Positions 8,149 to 15,286 of a stretch of DNA of 64,000 nt are shown in pieces. The notes under the pieces were generated by a model. The model was not told the origin of the DNA, searched no databases, and was given only the letters and a program-made list of their open reading frames with translations. The position numbers were made by a program, and so were the translations under genes. The stretch lies in NCBI RefSeq assembly GCF_014650695.1, contig NZ_BMVL01000005.1:186001-250000 (forward strand). The letters run 5' to 3'. Numbering within the stretch: the first letter of the stretch is position 1; each line of letters opens with the position of its first letter. Source of the stretch: Streptomyces avidinii. GTDB lineage: Bacteria > Actinomycetota > Actinomycetes > Streptomycetales > Streptomycetaceae.

Positions 8149-8613
8149 GTGTCCGAGGCGTCCGTGATGGCCCGGCACCCCAGCGGGCAGCCGGCCGTCC
8201 AGGTGCGCGAGCACACCTGGACGGTACCGCTGGTTCCGGGCTCGGTTCGAGCTGCACGCGAGCGCACCGAGCGCTCCCTGGTCCGCTTCGGCCCGGAGAG
8301 TACCTCCGCTCTGTTCGGGGCAGTGCTGCTCGTGGTCAGCGAGCTCGTGACCAACGCTGTCCGCCACGCCCAGCGCTCCCCGGACGCCGAGGTCACTCTC
8401 CACATGAGCGACCACATGCTCGCGGTCGCCGTCGCGGACCTGGACCCGCGCCCTGTCACGCCGGCCGACGCTGCCCGGACTCCGGGGCAGGGGTTGCGCA
8501 CGGTTGCCGACCTGGCTCGTACCTTCGGCGGAGACGTCCGGATCGAGCCCGCCTTCGGTGGCCTCGGCAAGACGGTCGTCGTCCGCTTCGTCCTGCCGGA
8601 AGGGACACCGTGA
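8149..8613 (+). CDS. RsbW-like ATP-binding protein (HATPase_c_2)
   Basis: About 154 residues with a GHKL ATPase fold of the anti-sigma/serine kinase (RsbW/SpoIIAB) type. The N-box is VVSELVTNAVRHAQRSPDAE, the G1 region is VAVADLDPRPVTP, and the G2-like glycine box is GQGLRTVADLARTFGGD. Such streptomycete proteins phosphorylate STAS antagonists or sequester sigma factors. Possible starts are GTG 8149, GTG 8164 and ATG 8167; there is no strong ribosome site to decide. It sits in an operon with small proteins and overlaps the next gene by GTGA. Its partner could be the STAS protein encoded at 10123-10533. Confidence 0.82.
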   Translation: MSEASVMARHPSGQPAVQVREHTWTVPLVPGSVRAARERTERSLVRFGPESTSALFGAVLLVVSELVTNAVRHAQRSPDAEVTLHMSDHMLAVAVADLDPRPVTPADAARTPGQGLRTVADLARTFGGDVRIEPAFGGLGKTVVVRFVLPEGTP

Positions 8614-8813
8614 CCAGCAGCGACCAAGGGGCCGGGCGCCTGTATGAGATCACCTATCTCGGCACCGGCCCTGACCCGGCTGTCCGTACGGTCGAGGCCG
8701 GGGAGGTCGCGGCCGTCGTCGAGCACGCCGACGAGCACGGCATGCAGGTCCTGGTCCGCCCCTACACCCGCCCGCACGATCAATCCGAGACAGAGGCACG
8801 CCATGACGGATGA
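8610..8813 (+). CDS. Small hypothetical protein, translationally coupled
   Basis: A 67-residue protein whose GTG start overlaps the previous stop (GTGA), so translation is probably coupled. It begins with a variable part, then RLYEITYLGTGPDPAVRTVE, then a likely helix (AGEVAAVVEHADEHG) and MQVLVRPYTRPHDQ. The alternation suggests a small beta-alpha-beta fold. The next gene overlaps its last 11 bases. I know no characterised homologue; its position suggests it works with the RsbW-like protein. Confidence 0.65.
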   Translation: MTSSDQGAGRLYEITYLGTGPDPAVRTVEAGEVAAVVEHADEHGMQVLVRPYTRPHDQSETEARHDG

Positions 8814-8958
8814 CACCTCCGCCGAGTCGGCGGCGGCTCACGAGAAGTGGAAGGAGAAGGGCGTCGCAATGCGTGCCTTCTTCTACATCTTCGGCACGCA
8901 TGTATTCGCCGGATTCATCTGGCTGCTGTTCTACCTGGGCCAACACGCCCAGAAGTGA
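8803..8958 (+). CDS. DUF6126-type single-span membrane protein
   Basis: A 51-residue protein: an acidic N-terminus with HEKWKEKGVAMRAFFYIFGT leading into one hydrophobic helix (HVFAGFIWLLFYLGQ) and the short HAQK tail. This K-E-K-G-V-x-x-RAF-x-Y-x-F-x-TH pattern is typical of DUF6126, tiny streptomycete membrane proteins often found near DNA-binding or anti-sigma-type genes. GAGGCACGCC precedes the ATG. It is the last gene in the operon that begins at 7935. No function is established. Confidence 0.78.
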   Translation: MTDDTSAESAAAHEKWKEKGVAMRAFFYIFGTHVFAGFIWLLFYLGQHAQK

Positions 8959-8999
8959 GCCCCCCGCGCCACGAGAGCGCCGCGGGCCCCCACACGCAT

Positions 9000-9255
9000 G
9001 CAACAGCGATCTCGACGAGCTGCTCTCCAACCGGGAGAAGCTGAATCAGGGCCTGGAACTGATGATGGACAGCCCGGCCGTCGAGTGGGGCCTGACCATC
9101 GACCGGGTGGAGATCAAGGACGTCTCCCTCCCGGAGGCAATGAAGCGGTCGGTGGCGCGGCAGGCCGAGGCCGACCGTGAACGCGGTGCCAGGATCATCA
9201 ACGCCGATGCCGAACTCCAGGCGTCCGAGAAGCAGGGCGCGGCCGTCTCCCGGGG
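9000..9255 (+). pseudogene. SPFH/band-7 (slipin) protein internal fragment
   Basis: The plus frame reads DLDELLSNREKLNQGLELMM, then WGLTIDRVEIKDVSLPEAMK and RSVARQAEADRERGARIINA. This is the highly conserved SPFH/slipin core. Both ends are missing: no membrane anchor or start lies upstream, and after ELQASEKQ the sequence loses similarity, ending at 9346. It is a deletion remnant of a membrane-scaffold gene next to the DUF6126 gene. Confidence 0.72.
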
Positions 9256-9342
9256 TCAGAAGCGCGTTGAACCCGCACTGAGGGAGGACGGCCGCCGTAT
9301 GTGGGGCGCGGGCCGGGTGCGGTCGCGCCGTGATGTGCCGGC

Positions 9343-9678
9343 TTAGGTGTGGCGGCCGGCTCGGAGGTCCGCCAGGATTTCGGCCTGGCCCTCCAGGACG
9401 TCGGAGAGGATGCCGCGGGCGACCCGCATGAGCTCGGCGATCTCGGGGTGGGTGAGTGTGTAGTACACGTTCGAGCCCTCCCGGCGGGTGACCACCAGGT
9501 TGGCCTTGCGTAGGACGGCCAGCTGCTGGGAGAGACTCGCGGCCTCCACCCCGACCTCCGGCAGCATCTCGGCTACCGCGTGCTCGCGTACGGACAGGAG
9601 CTCCAGGACGCGGATGCGCACGGGGTGTCCCAGAGTCTTGAAGAACTCCGCCTTCAGCTGGTACAGCGGTGTGCGCAC
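9343..9678 (-). CDS. ArsR-type winged-helix regulator (paralogue 2)
   Basis: A 111-residue ArsR-fold protein from GTG 9678 (MRTPLYQLKAEFFKTLGHPV); ATG 9705 is an alternative with nine extra residues. I prefer 9678 by comparison with the other two copies and because AGGGG lies 10-14 bases upstream. The DNA-binding helix is EAASLSQQLAVLRKANLV and the wing is VTRREGSNVYYTLTHPEIAE. It has no cysteines. It is more diverged than paralogues 1 and 3. A TTGCA-N6-TGCAA palindrome lies about 100 bases upstream, consistent with autoregulation. Confidence 0.85.
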   Translation of the reverse strand: MRTPLYQLKAEFFKTLGHPVRIRVLELLSVREHAVAEMLPEVGVEAASLSQQLAVLRKANLVVTRREGSNVYYTLTHPEIAELMRVARGILSDVLEGQAEILADLRAGRHT

Positions 9679-9776
9679 TTGGGTACCCCTGCTGTGACTG
9701 CCCATGTCATCCACCCGGAACCGTTTCGTTCGTAGGGGCTCCGCTCGCCCCTCTTCGCACCTTGTGACCTCCACAA

Positions 9777-9792
9777 TTGCAGATCCCTGCAA
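9777..9792. promoter_or_regulatory. ArsR-type operator TTGCA-N6-TGCAA (site B)
   Basis: TTGCA-GATCCC-TGCAA; the arms extend by one base (TTGCAG/CTGCAA) if a 4-base spacer is counted. It lies between the leftward ArsR gene ending at 9343 and the PhnA-domain gene that ends at 9857, so it most likely controls the ArsR gene. Confidence 0.6.
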
Positions 9793-9856
9793 CTCGCGGG
9801 ACCCGGCGGGGCACCTTTGTGACGTTCGGACCCCAAGAGCGTGGGTCCTTCGCCGG

Positions 9857-10078
9857 TCAGGCCTTCTTGAGGAACTCGGTCTTCAGGACCAGACCCTTGA
9901 CCTTCTTGGTGTTGCACTCGACCTCGCCCGGCCGGGAGGTGAGGCGGATGTTCTTGACCAGGGTGCCGCGCTTGAGGGTCTCGGAGGTGCCCTTGACCTT
10001 CAGGTCCTTGATCAAGCTGACCGAGTCCCCGTCCTCCAGGGCGGTGCCGTTGGAGTCCTTGAAGACGATGTCGCTCAT
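9857..10078 (-). CDS. PhnA/YjdM C-terminal-domain protein
   Basis: A 73-residue protein made only of the PhnA (YjdM) C-terminal domain. It opens with VFKDSNGTALEDGDSVSLIK, continues DLKVKGTSETLKRGTLVKNI, and ends in the beta-barrel strand LVLKTEFLKKA. Longer homologues carry an N-terminal zinc ribbon that is absent here; short actinobacterial forms are common. Despite the name, a role in phosphonate breakdown is not established. The start ATG is preceded by AAGGACACCTGCACC. It may belong to the stress regulon because ArsR- and STAS-related genes flank it. Confidence 0.85.
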   Translation of the reverse strand: MSDIVFKDSNGTALEDGDSVSLIKDLKVKGTSETLKRGTLVKNIRLTSRPGEVECNTKKVKGLVLKTEFLKKA

Positions 10079-10122
10079 GGTGCAGGTGTCCTTCGTCGTT
10101 CTCGTGGACGGTGGTGCCGGTC

Positions 10123-10533
10123 TCAGGTGTGGGCGGGTTCCTCAGGGGACTGCGGCGTGAGCCAGCCACCGGTGGTCCACTGCTTGACCGCGCCGTGGGC
10201 GCCGTGGGCAGCCAGGGCGGCGGCGAGGTCGCAGTGGACCGGGACGGGCGGACAAGTCGCGTCGGGGACGAGCGAGCCGTCCGCGGGTATCGCGGCGAGC
10301 TCGAGTTGGCGCCCGCTCTCGCCGAGGCGACGGGCGGCCTGCGCCACCGCGATCTGCCCGCCGGCCGACCAGCCCAACAGCCCGGTCAGGTCGAGGATGA
10401 CTGGTCCGGCACCCCGCGCGAGCGCCCAGCCGATCGCGCCGGCGAACCGGTCGGTCGCGTCCGCACCGAGATACCCGGCCAGGGACAGCACCCCCAGGTC
10501 CAGACGGGTCGTGTAGCGCCATTCGATCGTCAT
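10123..10533 (-). CDS. STAS-domain protein (anti-sigma antagonist-like)
   Basis: A 136-residue STAS fold: strand 1 LGVLSLAGYLGADATDRFAG, then GAGPVILDLTGLLGWSAGGQ in place of the usual D-L-S-x-V-x-x-I-D-S-S-G loop, then helix IAVAQAARRLGESGRQLELA. The Asp before the phospho-serine is replaced by Trp (WSAG), while the Ser itself remains, so phosphorylation by an RsbW-like kinase is possible but not assured. GAGGAGCTGACA precedes the ATG. It is the last gene of the ArsR-SulP-PNPOx-RsbW-STAS series, 16 bases after the kinase gene. This arrangement suggests a kinase/antagonist pair. Confidence 0.8.
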   Translation of the reverse strand: MTIEWRYTTRLDLGVLSLAGYLGADATDRFAGAIGWALARGAGPVILDLTGLLGWSAGGQIAVAQAARRLGESGRQLELAAIPADGSLVPDATCPPVPVHCDLAAALAAHGAHGAVKQWTTGGWLTPQSPEEPAHT

Positions 10534-10549
10534 TGTCAGCTCCTCGGTT

Positions 10550-10975
10550 TCACAGGGGAAAGGTGATCCAGATGGCCTTGCCACGACCGTCCGCATCCGC
10601 CCGTACGACAGCGGTGCCGCCGAGCTCCATCGCCATTTCCACCACCATGGCCAGGCCGCTGCCCGGGGCGGTGGCGAGCGCCCCGAACAGGGCGGGCTGG
10701 TAGGGGTGGCGGTCGTGGACGGCGAAGGCGAACGCCTCCGGCCCGTGGGCGTAGGTCACGGTGATCATCGGGGAGGACGCGGCGGCGTGGCGGACGGCGT
10801 TGGTGACCAGCTCGGCCACGATCAGCAGGGCCGGCCCGACGCTCGGATGGCGAAGGCCCACCCCGCACTCGACGAGGACGAGCTCGGTGGTCTCCCGGGC
10901 GATGCGGACGGCCGAGCCCATGGCCGGCACGTCCAGCACGTGCCGGTAGGGCATCGCCGGGGCTTGGACCCTCAC
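10550..10975 (-). CDS. RsbW-like ATP-binding protein
   Basis: A 141-residue GHKL ATPase of the RsbW class. The N-box is LLIVAELVTNAVRHAAASSP, the G1-like segment is AFAVHDRHPYQPALFG and the glycine box is APGSGLAMVVEMAMELGG. The GTG start overlaps the PNPOx stop as GTGA, giving translational coupling. The STAS gene follows directly. In family terms it would phosphorylate the STAS protein or bind a sigma factor. No sigma gene is nearby, so the output is unknown. Confidence 0.85.
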   Translation of the reverse strand: MRVQAPAMPYRHVLDVPAMGSAVRIARETTELVLVECGVGLRHPSVGPALLIVAELVTNAVRHAAASSPMITVTYAHGPEAFAFAVHDRHPYQPALFGALATAPGSGLAMVVEMAMELGGTAVVRADADGRGKAIWITFPL

Positions 10976-11394
10976 TGGCCCGCCCCCGTTACTGTGCGGG
11001 CCAGACGGAACCCGGACACCGAATGCGGGTGCAGGCGCAGCAAGGTGTCGTGGGGGCCGTGGGTCCAGCCGGGCAGGGTGCGCCGGTAGTGGGCGGCCTC
11101 GTCCGGGTTGGCGATGACGTCGGCCGGGCCGTGGGCGCTGACGGTCCAGCCAGTACCGGCTGGGCTGTGGATCTCATCCACCTGATAGGTCAGCAGCGCC
11201 CTGCCGGGGATGGCGGCGGCCTGCACGGGGGCCCGGACGACGAGGCGTCCGTACTCCATCACGTGTGCGGCGGGGCGGACGATGGCCACCTCCCGCTGGA
11301 TGTAGACGAGTCGGCCCTGGGCGGGGCCTTCGAGGAGCCACAGGGACTCAGTGCCGGAGACCTCGATCATGCGGAGGTCGGCGGGGACGTTCAT
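10972..11394 (-). CDS. PNPOx-fold (flavin/F420-binding split-barrel) protein
   Basis: A 140-residue single-domain split barrel of the pyridoxamine-5'-phosphate-oxidase-like superfamily. Visible features are GRLVYIQREVAIVRPAAHVM, then GRLVVRAPVQAAAIPGRALL, then VDEIHSPAGTGWTVSAHGPA and a Trp/His-rich end (GWTHGPHDTLLRLHPHSVSG). Members bind FMN, F420 or heme and range from reductases to stress proteins. Its ATG overlaps the SulP stop (ATGA) and its own stop overlaps the next start (GTGA). Substrate and cofactor cannot be inferred. Confidence 0.82.
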   Translation of the reverse strand: MNVPADLRMIEVSGTESLWLLEGPAQGRLVYIQREVAIVRPAAHVMEYGRLVVRAPVQAAAIPGRALLTYQVDEIHSPAGTGWTVSAHGPADVIANPDEAAHYRRTLPGWTHGPHDTLLRLHPHSVSGFRLARTVTGAGQ

Positions 11395-13121
11395 CGTGCA
11401 GCCTTCCGAATACGGTGCGGTCGGTGCTTGAGCGGTAGCAGACCCGCCTGCTCCAGGTGCTTGCGGGCTCCGGCGATCGCCTCCGGGGTGGTTGTGTACT
11501 CGCGGCCCTCCAGACGCAGCAGCTCCAGGGCTCCCACGGCGTCCAGGGCCTGGCGCTGGCCGGGCCGGATACCGGAGGTCATCACTGCGATGCCACGCCG
11601 GTTCAGCTTCTCGACGGCGTCCTTCAGGACGAGGGCGCCGGTGGCGTCCAGGGTGGTCACTCTCGCCATGCGCAGGATGACCACCTTCACGTCGGCGACC
11701 TCGGAGAGTTCCAGGAGGAAGCGGTGGGCGCCGGCGAAGAAGAGGGGGCCGTCGATGCGGTAGGCCACGATGTGCTCCGCCAGCAGGGCGTGTTCTTCGT
11801 CGCTGTGCTCGCCGGGTACATCCGGGCGAAAGTCGACCTGCTCCATCCGGGCCTGACTCGCCACCGCCTTCAACGCGAGTGCGCCAGCGACGACGAGGCC
11901 GATGATCACCGCGTACACGAGGTCGAGAACCAGGGTGGCAGCGGCGGTCAGGACGAGGACGACCGCATCCGAGCGGGTCGCCTTCGCCATCGCACGCAGC
12001 GAGCCGACCTCCACCATGCGGATCGCCGTCGCCAGCAGCACCCCTGCGAGCGCCGCGAGGGGGATCTTCGAGACCAGCGGGGCGGCGGCGAACACGATCA
12101 CCGCCAGCACTGCGGCGTGGGTGAGCGCGGCCAGCCGGGAGGAGGCTCCCGTACGGACGTTGACTGCAGTGCGGGCAATCGCGGCGGTGGCCGGGACGCC
12201 GCCGAACATCGGGGCCACCAGGTTGGCGATGCCCTGTCCGAACAGCTCCTTGTCCGGGTCGTGTTGCTGCCCCACCGTCATCCCGTCCGCCACGGTCGCC
12301 GACAGCAGGGACTCCAGCGCGGCGAGCGCCGCGACCGCGACCGCCGGAGCCAGCAGCGAGCCGAACGCGGAGACGTCGAGGAAGGCGAGGGAGGGCGCGG
12401 GCAGCCCGGGAGGCAGGTCGCCGATCGGGGCTGCAGCGTTGAGGTGGAAGAGCTGGGCCATCACGGTTGTGGCGATGACCGCGGCGATCGAGAACGGGAC
12501 CGTCGGCTTCCACCGGGCACCGGCCAGCATCACCGCCGCCACACCCACGGACAGGCCGATCGCCGTCCAGTTCGGGAAGGCAACGAACTCCACAACGGCC
12601 CGCCCTGCCACGAGCAGGACCTTCTCGCCCTCCGGCTTGTCGACCCCGAGCGCATTGGGTATCTGCTGGAGGCCAATCACGCACGCGATCCCCAGGGTGA
12701 AGCCCTCCACGACCGGCGCCGGCACGTACCGCATGTACTGCCCGGCCCGCAGCAGGGCGAGGCCGACCAGGAGGACACCGGCCATCAAGGCCACGGTGAG
12801 GACGCCGCCGGGTCCGTACTGCGCGACGATCGGCACCAGGACCACGGTCATCGCCCCGGTCGGACCGGACACCTGGAGATTCGAACCGCCGAACAAGGCG
12901 GCGAGCGCACCTGCGACCACGGCGGTGGCCAGCCCCGCCTCCGCGCCCAGGCCCGAGGAGACCCCGAATCCGAGGGCGAGGGGAAGGGCGACGATGGCCA
13001 CGGTGAGGCCGGCCAGCAGGTTCCGGCGGGGGCTTCTGGCCATGACCGCGTAGTCGGCCCTTGCGGGCAGGACTGAGCGGACCCGGCCCAGCACTGCCGT
13101 CAGCGCAGTATCCACGGTCAC
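11391..13121 (-). CDS. SulP family inorganic anion transporter with STAS domain
   Basis: A 576-residue SulP (SLC26) transporter. The membrane domain spans about residues 33-430, with the signatures LTVAIVALPLALGFGVSSGL and GGSNLQVSGPTGAMTVVLVP. A cytosolic STAS domain follows at about 455-555 (VVILRMARVTTLDATGALVL). Substrates in the family are sulfate, bicarbonate or other anions; a bicarbonate/sulfate call is not possible here. The GTG start overlaps the ArsR stop (GTGA). Being placed directly after an ArsR gene and before PNPOx, RsbW-like and STAS genes, it is probably induced with them as a stress module. Confidence 0.93.
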   Translation of the reverse strand: MTVDTALTAVLGRVRSVLPARADYAVMARSPRRNLLAGLTVAIVALPLALGFGVSSGLGAEAGLATAVVAGALAALFGGSNLQVSGPTGAMTVVLVPIVAQYGPGGVLTVALMAGVLLVGLALLRAGQYMRYVPAPVVEGFTLGIACVIGLQQIPNALGVDKPEGEKVLLVAGRAVVEFVAFPNWTAIGLSVGVAAVMLAGARWKPTVPFSIAAVIATTVMAQLFHLNAAAPIGDLPPGLPAPSLAFLDVSAFGSLLAPAVAVAALAALESLLSATVADGMTVGQQHDPDKELFGQGIANLVAPMFGGVPATAAIARTAVNVRTGASSRLAALTHAAVLAVIVFAAAPLVSKIPLAALAGVLLATAIRMVEVGSLRAMAKATRSDAVVLVLTAAATLVLDLVYAVIIGLVVAGALALKAVASQARMEQVDFRPDVPGEHSDEEHALLAEHIVAYRIDGPLFFAGAHRFLLELSEVADVKVVILRMARVTTLDATGALVLKDAVEKLNRRGIAVMTSGIRPGQRQALDAVGALELLRLEGREYTTTPEAIAGARKHLEQAGLLPLKHRPHRIRKAAR

Positions 13122-13459
13122 GGGGCCGGGGCCTCGGACTCGCGCAGTTCCTCCAGCAGCACGCTCTGCCCCGTCAGGACCTGGGACAGGATCCGCCGCG
13201 CCGCCAGCATCAGCTGGGCGACGTCCCCGCCCGCCAGCTCGTAGACGACCGTCGCGCCGTTACGGGTCGAGGTGACGATCCCGGAGCGGCGCAGGACCGC
13301 GAGCTGCTGGGACAGGGCGGACGGCTCGACCTCGATCGCGCACAGCAGGTCCCGTACCGGCATCGGACCGTCCTGCAGCAGCTCCAGGACCCTTATGCGC
13401 ACCGGGTGTCCGAGCATCCTGAAGAACTCGGCCTTGGCCTGGTACAGCGGAACCGGCAC
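13118..13459 (-). CDS. ArsR-type winged-helix regulator (paralogue 3)
   Basis: A 113-residue ArsR-fold regulator beginning at GTG 13459 (MPVPLYQAKAEFFRMLGHPV). It is nearly identical to paralogue 1 over the first 30 residues and in the DNA-binding helix (EPSALSQQLAVLRRSGIV). The wing is STRNGATVVYELAGGD. It has a single cysteine (LLCAIEVEP), which is insufficient for a classical metal site. It is the first gene of a five-gene operon with all-overlapping or near-overlapping junctions. The palindrome AATTGCA-N6-TGCAATT lies 95 bases upstream. Confidence 0.88.
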   Translation of the reverse strand: MPVPLYQAKAEFFRMLGHPVRIRVLELLQDGPMPVRDLLCAIEVEPSALSQQLAVLRRSGIVTSTRNGATVVYELAGGDVAQLMLAARRILSQVLTGQSVLLEELRESEAPAP

Positions 13460-13547
13460 GGTCTCGCACCCTTCTTCACCACCCCGAGCGGGGCAACACG
13501 CCTGGTCCTGTGCCCGCGGCTACCTACGGACACAGCCATCACAGCAT

Positions 13548-13922
13548 CTATGAAATTGCATATTTCTGCAATTCAAAGATGCTGCTACCCGGCTTCGGTC
13601 GCGACTGCATGGTTGCCCCCCGGAGATCGGGCCGGGCTGCACAGCCCTCACCCTGGTCCTGGTCCCCGCCGGCGATGACCTGTCCGCACGGGAACGCACG
13701 CCCCGCCATGGTGCCCTCGACCTTCAGCTCGGTTTCCTCACCGAGGGCCACGGGATCCGGGTCGGTGTCCTCTGCGGACAGCAGGCGCATGACGTCGCCC
13801 TGTAGATCCGCCGCGTTCTTGGCCGTCTCGGCCGGCAAACGCTCCAGCGGCATCAGGTGGCTCGCCGAGAGCAGACCGGCCAGCATGCGCTGCCCCCGAG
13901 TGTCGCGGTCCTGGTCGTTCAC
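13548..13922 (-). pseudogene. Truncated SpoIIE-type phosphatase N-terminal (sensor) fragment
   Basis: From GTG 13922 (after GGGAGTGCTGCT) the frame reads GLLSASHLMPLERLPAETAK, then NAADLQGDVMRLLSAEDTD, then ETELKVEGTMAGRAFPCGQV. These blocks match the GAF-like start of streptomycete SpoIIE/PP2C phosphatases (LL-x-ASH-x-x-x-LERLP, and later VESTLAGRAFQ). About 20 residues between the blocks seem deleted, and the phosphatase domain is absent. The frame ends in unrelated sequence that overlaps operator site C. It is a relic, but the leading part might still be translated. Confidence 0.5.
13554..13573. promoter_or_regulatory. ArsR-type operator AATTGCA-N6-TGCAATT (site C)
   Basis: This is the most extended copy, with 7-bp perfect arms around TATTTC. 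It is strikingly A/T-rich in a GC-rich region. It lies upstream of the ArsR-SulP operon and is the best candidate for the high-affinity site of the ArsR paralogues. Confidence 0.68.
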
Positions 13923-14265
13923 AGCAGCACTCCCGCTTTCGGCCCGAGCCGACACGTGGCAGATTCTGTGGCGGTACGTCGTAGCGCAGACGGGCGAGGC
14001 GGACGCTGAGTGCAGGTGGACCGCGTCCACGACGTGCTCACGGGCCGGCGCAAGGAAGGCTGATCGGCGACTGCCGAGGGCTTGGGCGACGGCGACCGTG
14101 TCGGATCCCGCCACGTTGTGCCGTATCGCCGGGGCGGCCGGTCCGGACCGACGTATTCCGCCGAGCTCGCTCGCGGACCGCAGTCATCACTATCGGCCGG
14201 TTACGAATCTTCCGGCGGAAGAAGAGGCGCACCCCTACCGGCCCGTGGGTCACGCCGATCACCGC

Positions 14266-15141
14266 TCAAGCCCGCACTTCGTCCGCGTCCAGGAGGCGGG
14301 CCGCCGCCTCGACGGTCGGGGGCAGTGGACGCCGGGAGCGCAGCGCCGCCGGAAGCCGCTTGAGCATTCCCAGCAGCGCCTGGCGGGCTTCCGGGTCGCG
14401 CGGGGCCTCGGCCGCGAGTCGGCGGGTGTGCTCCACCGCGACGCCCACCGGGCGGCGCAGCCAGGCGGTGAGGGCGGCGTTGCGGCGCTGGACCGCGGCC
14501 CGGCCGGGTCTCACCCCACCGATCGGCCGGTGCACGGCCACCACGTCCGGAACGTGGCACACGCCCCATCCGTACGCGGTCAGGTCGTATGCGAGCAGGG
14601 TCTCCTCGCCTCCGAGGAACAGGATGGGGTGGTAGCCGCCGGCTTGGCGGTAGGCGTCCCGTCGCGCGACGGCAGCGCAGGCGAGGAATCCGAGCACCTG
14701 TGGCCCGGGCAGATCGACGGCGTGGACGAGCGGGGAGGCGGCGAGCAGGCCGTTCAGTGGATCGGGGTCGCCATCGGGACCAACGCGGATGGAGGCGGCG
14801 AGCAGTCCGAGGCGCGCATGCCGGTCCAGCAGGTCCGCCGCGCGCGCCAGGGATCCCGCCTCCCACCAGGAATCGTCGTCGCTGAACGCCACGTACGGCG
14901 TACGGGCGTGGCGTACACCCAGATTCCGGCCCGGAGCGCCGAGGTTGCGGCCGGGCGCCAGAACGGTGACCTCCGGCCGTAGCCGCGCGACGGCTTCCGG
15001 GGTCCCGTCGGTCGACGCGTTGTCGACGACGATCACAGGGGGCCGCTCGGGAAGCGTTGCCAGCCGGTCGAGGGTGTGCAGCAGCTGGTCGCGGCGGTTG
15101 TGGGTGATGACGACAACGGTGGTGCGGGGATCGGGGTTCAC
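14266..15141 (-). CDS. Family 2 glycosyltransferase
   Basis: A 291-residue GT-A fold transferase from GTG 15141 (GAGGTGG just upstream); GTG 15213 is possible and adds 24 Pro/Gly-rich residues. The nucleotide-binding start is TTVVVITHNRRDQLLHTLDR, then VIVVDNASTDGTPEAVARL. The DxD-like metal site is VAFSDDDSWWE, and GYHPILFLGGEETLLAYDL is the acceptor/catalytic region. It most resembles rhamnosyl-type family 2 enzymes acting on cell-surface or secondary-metabolite sugars. No polysaccharide genes are adjacent. The C-terminal 60 residues are Arg/Pro-rich. Confidence 0.88.
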   Translation of the reverse strand: MNPDPRTTVVVITHNRRDQLLHTLDRLATLPERPPVIVVDNASTDGTPEAVARLRPEVTVLAPGRNLGAPGRNLGVRHARTPYVAFSDDDSWWEAGSLARAADLLDRHARLGLLAASIRVGPDGDPDPLNGLLAASPLVHAVDLPGPQVLGFLACAAVARRDAYRQAGGYHPILFLGGEETLLAYDLTAYGWGVCHVPDVVAVHRPIGGVRPGRAAVQRRNAALTAWLRRPVGVAVEHTRRLAAEAPRDPEARQALLGMLKRLPAALRSRRPLPPTVEAAARLLDADEVRA

Positions 15142-15286
15142 GGCCGGGCCACCTCGAGTGGGGTCGACGGGATGATGCGCGAGGCCCACGGGAGGCCCGG
15201 TCGGGTCGGTCACGGGGCTCCGTGGGGTCCGTACGGAGAAATGCCGGTCAGGGCGGTCAGGCGCCGGGGATCGGAGCGGCCGCCGG

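Noticed and set aside
11457..13076. Long plus-strand frames opposite the SulP gene
   Set aside because: They are shadows of the SulP coding frame, His/Arg/Gly-rich with no protein family or ribosome site.
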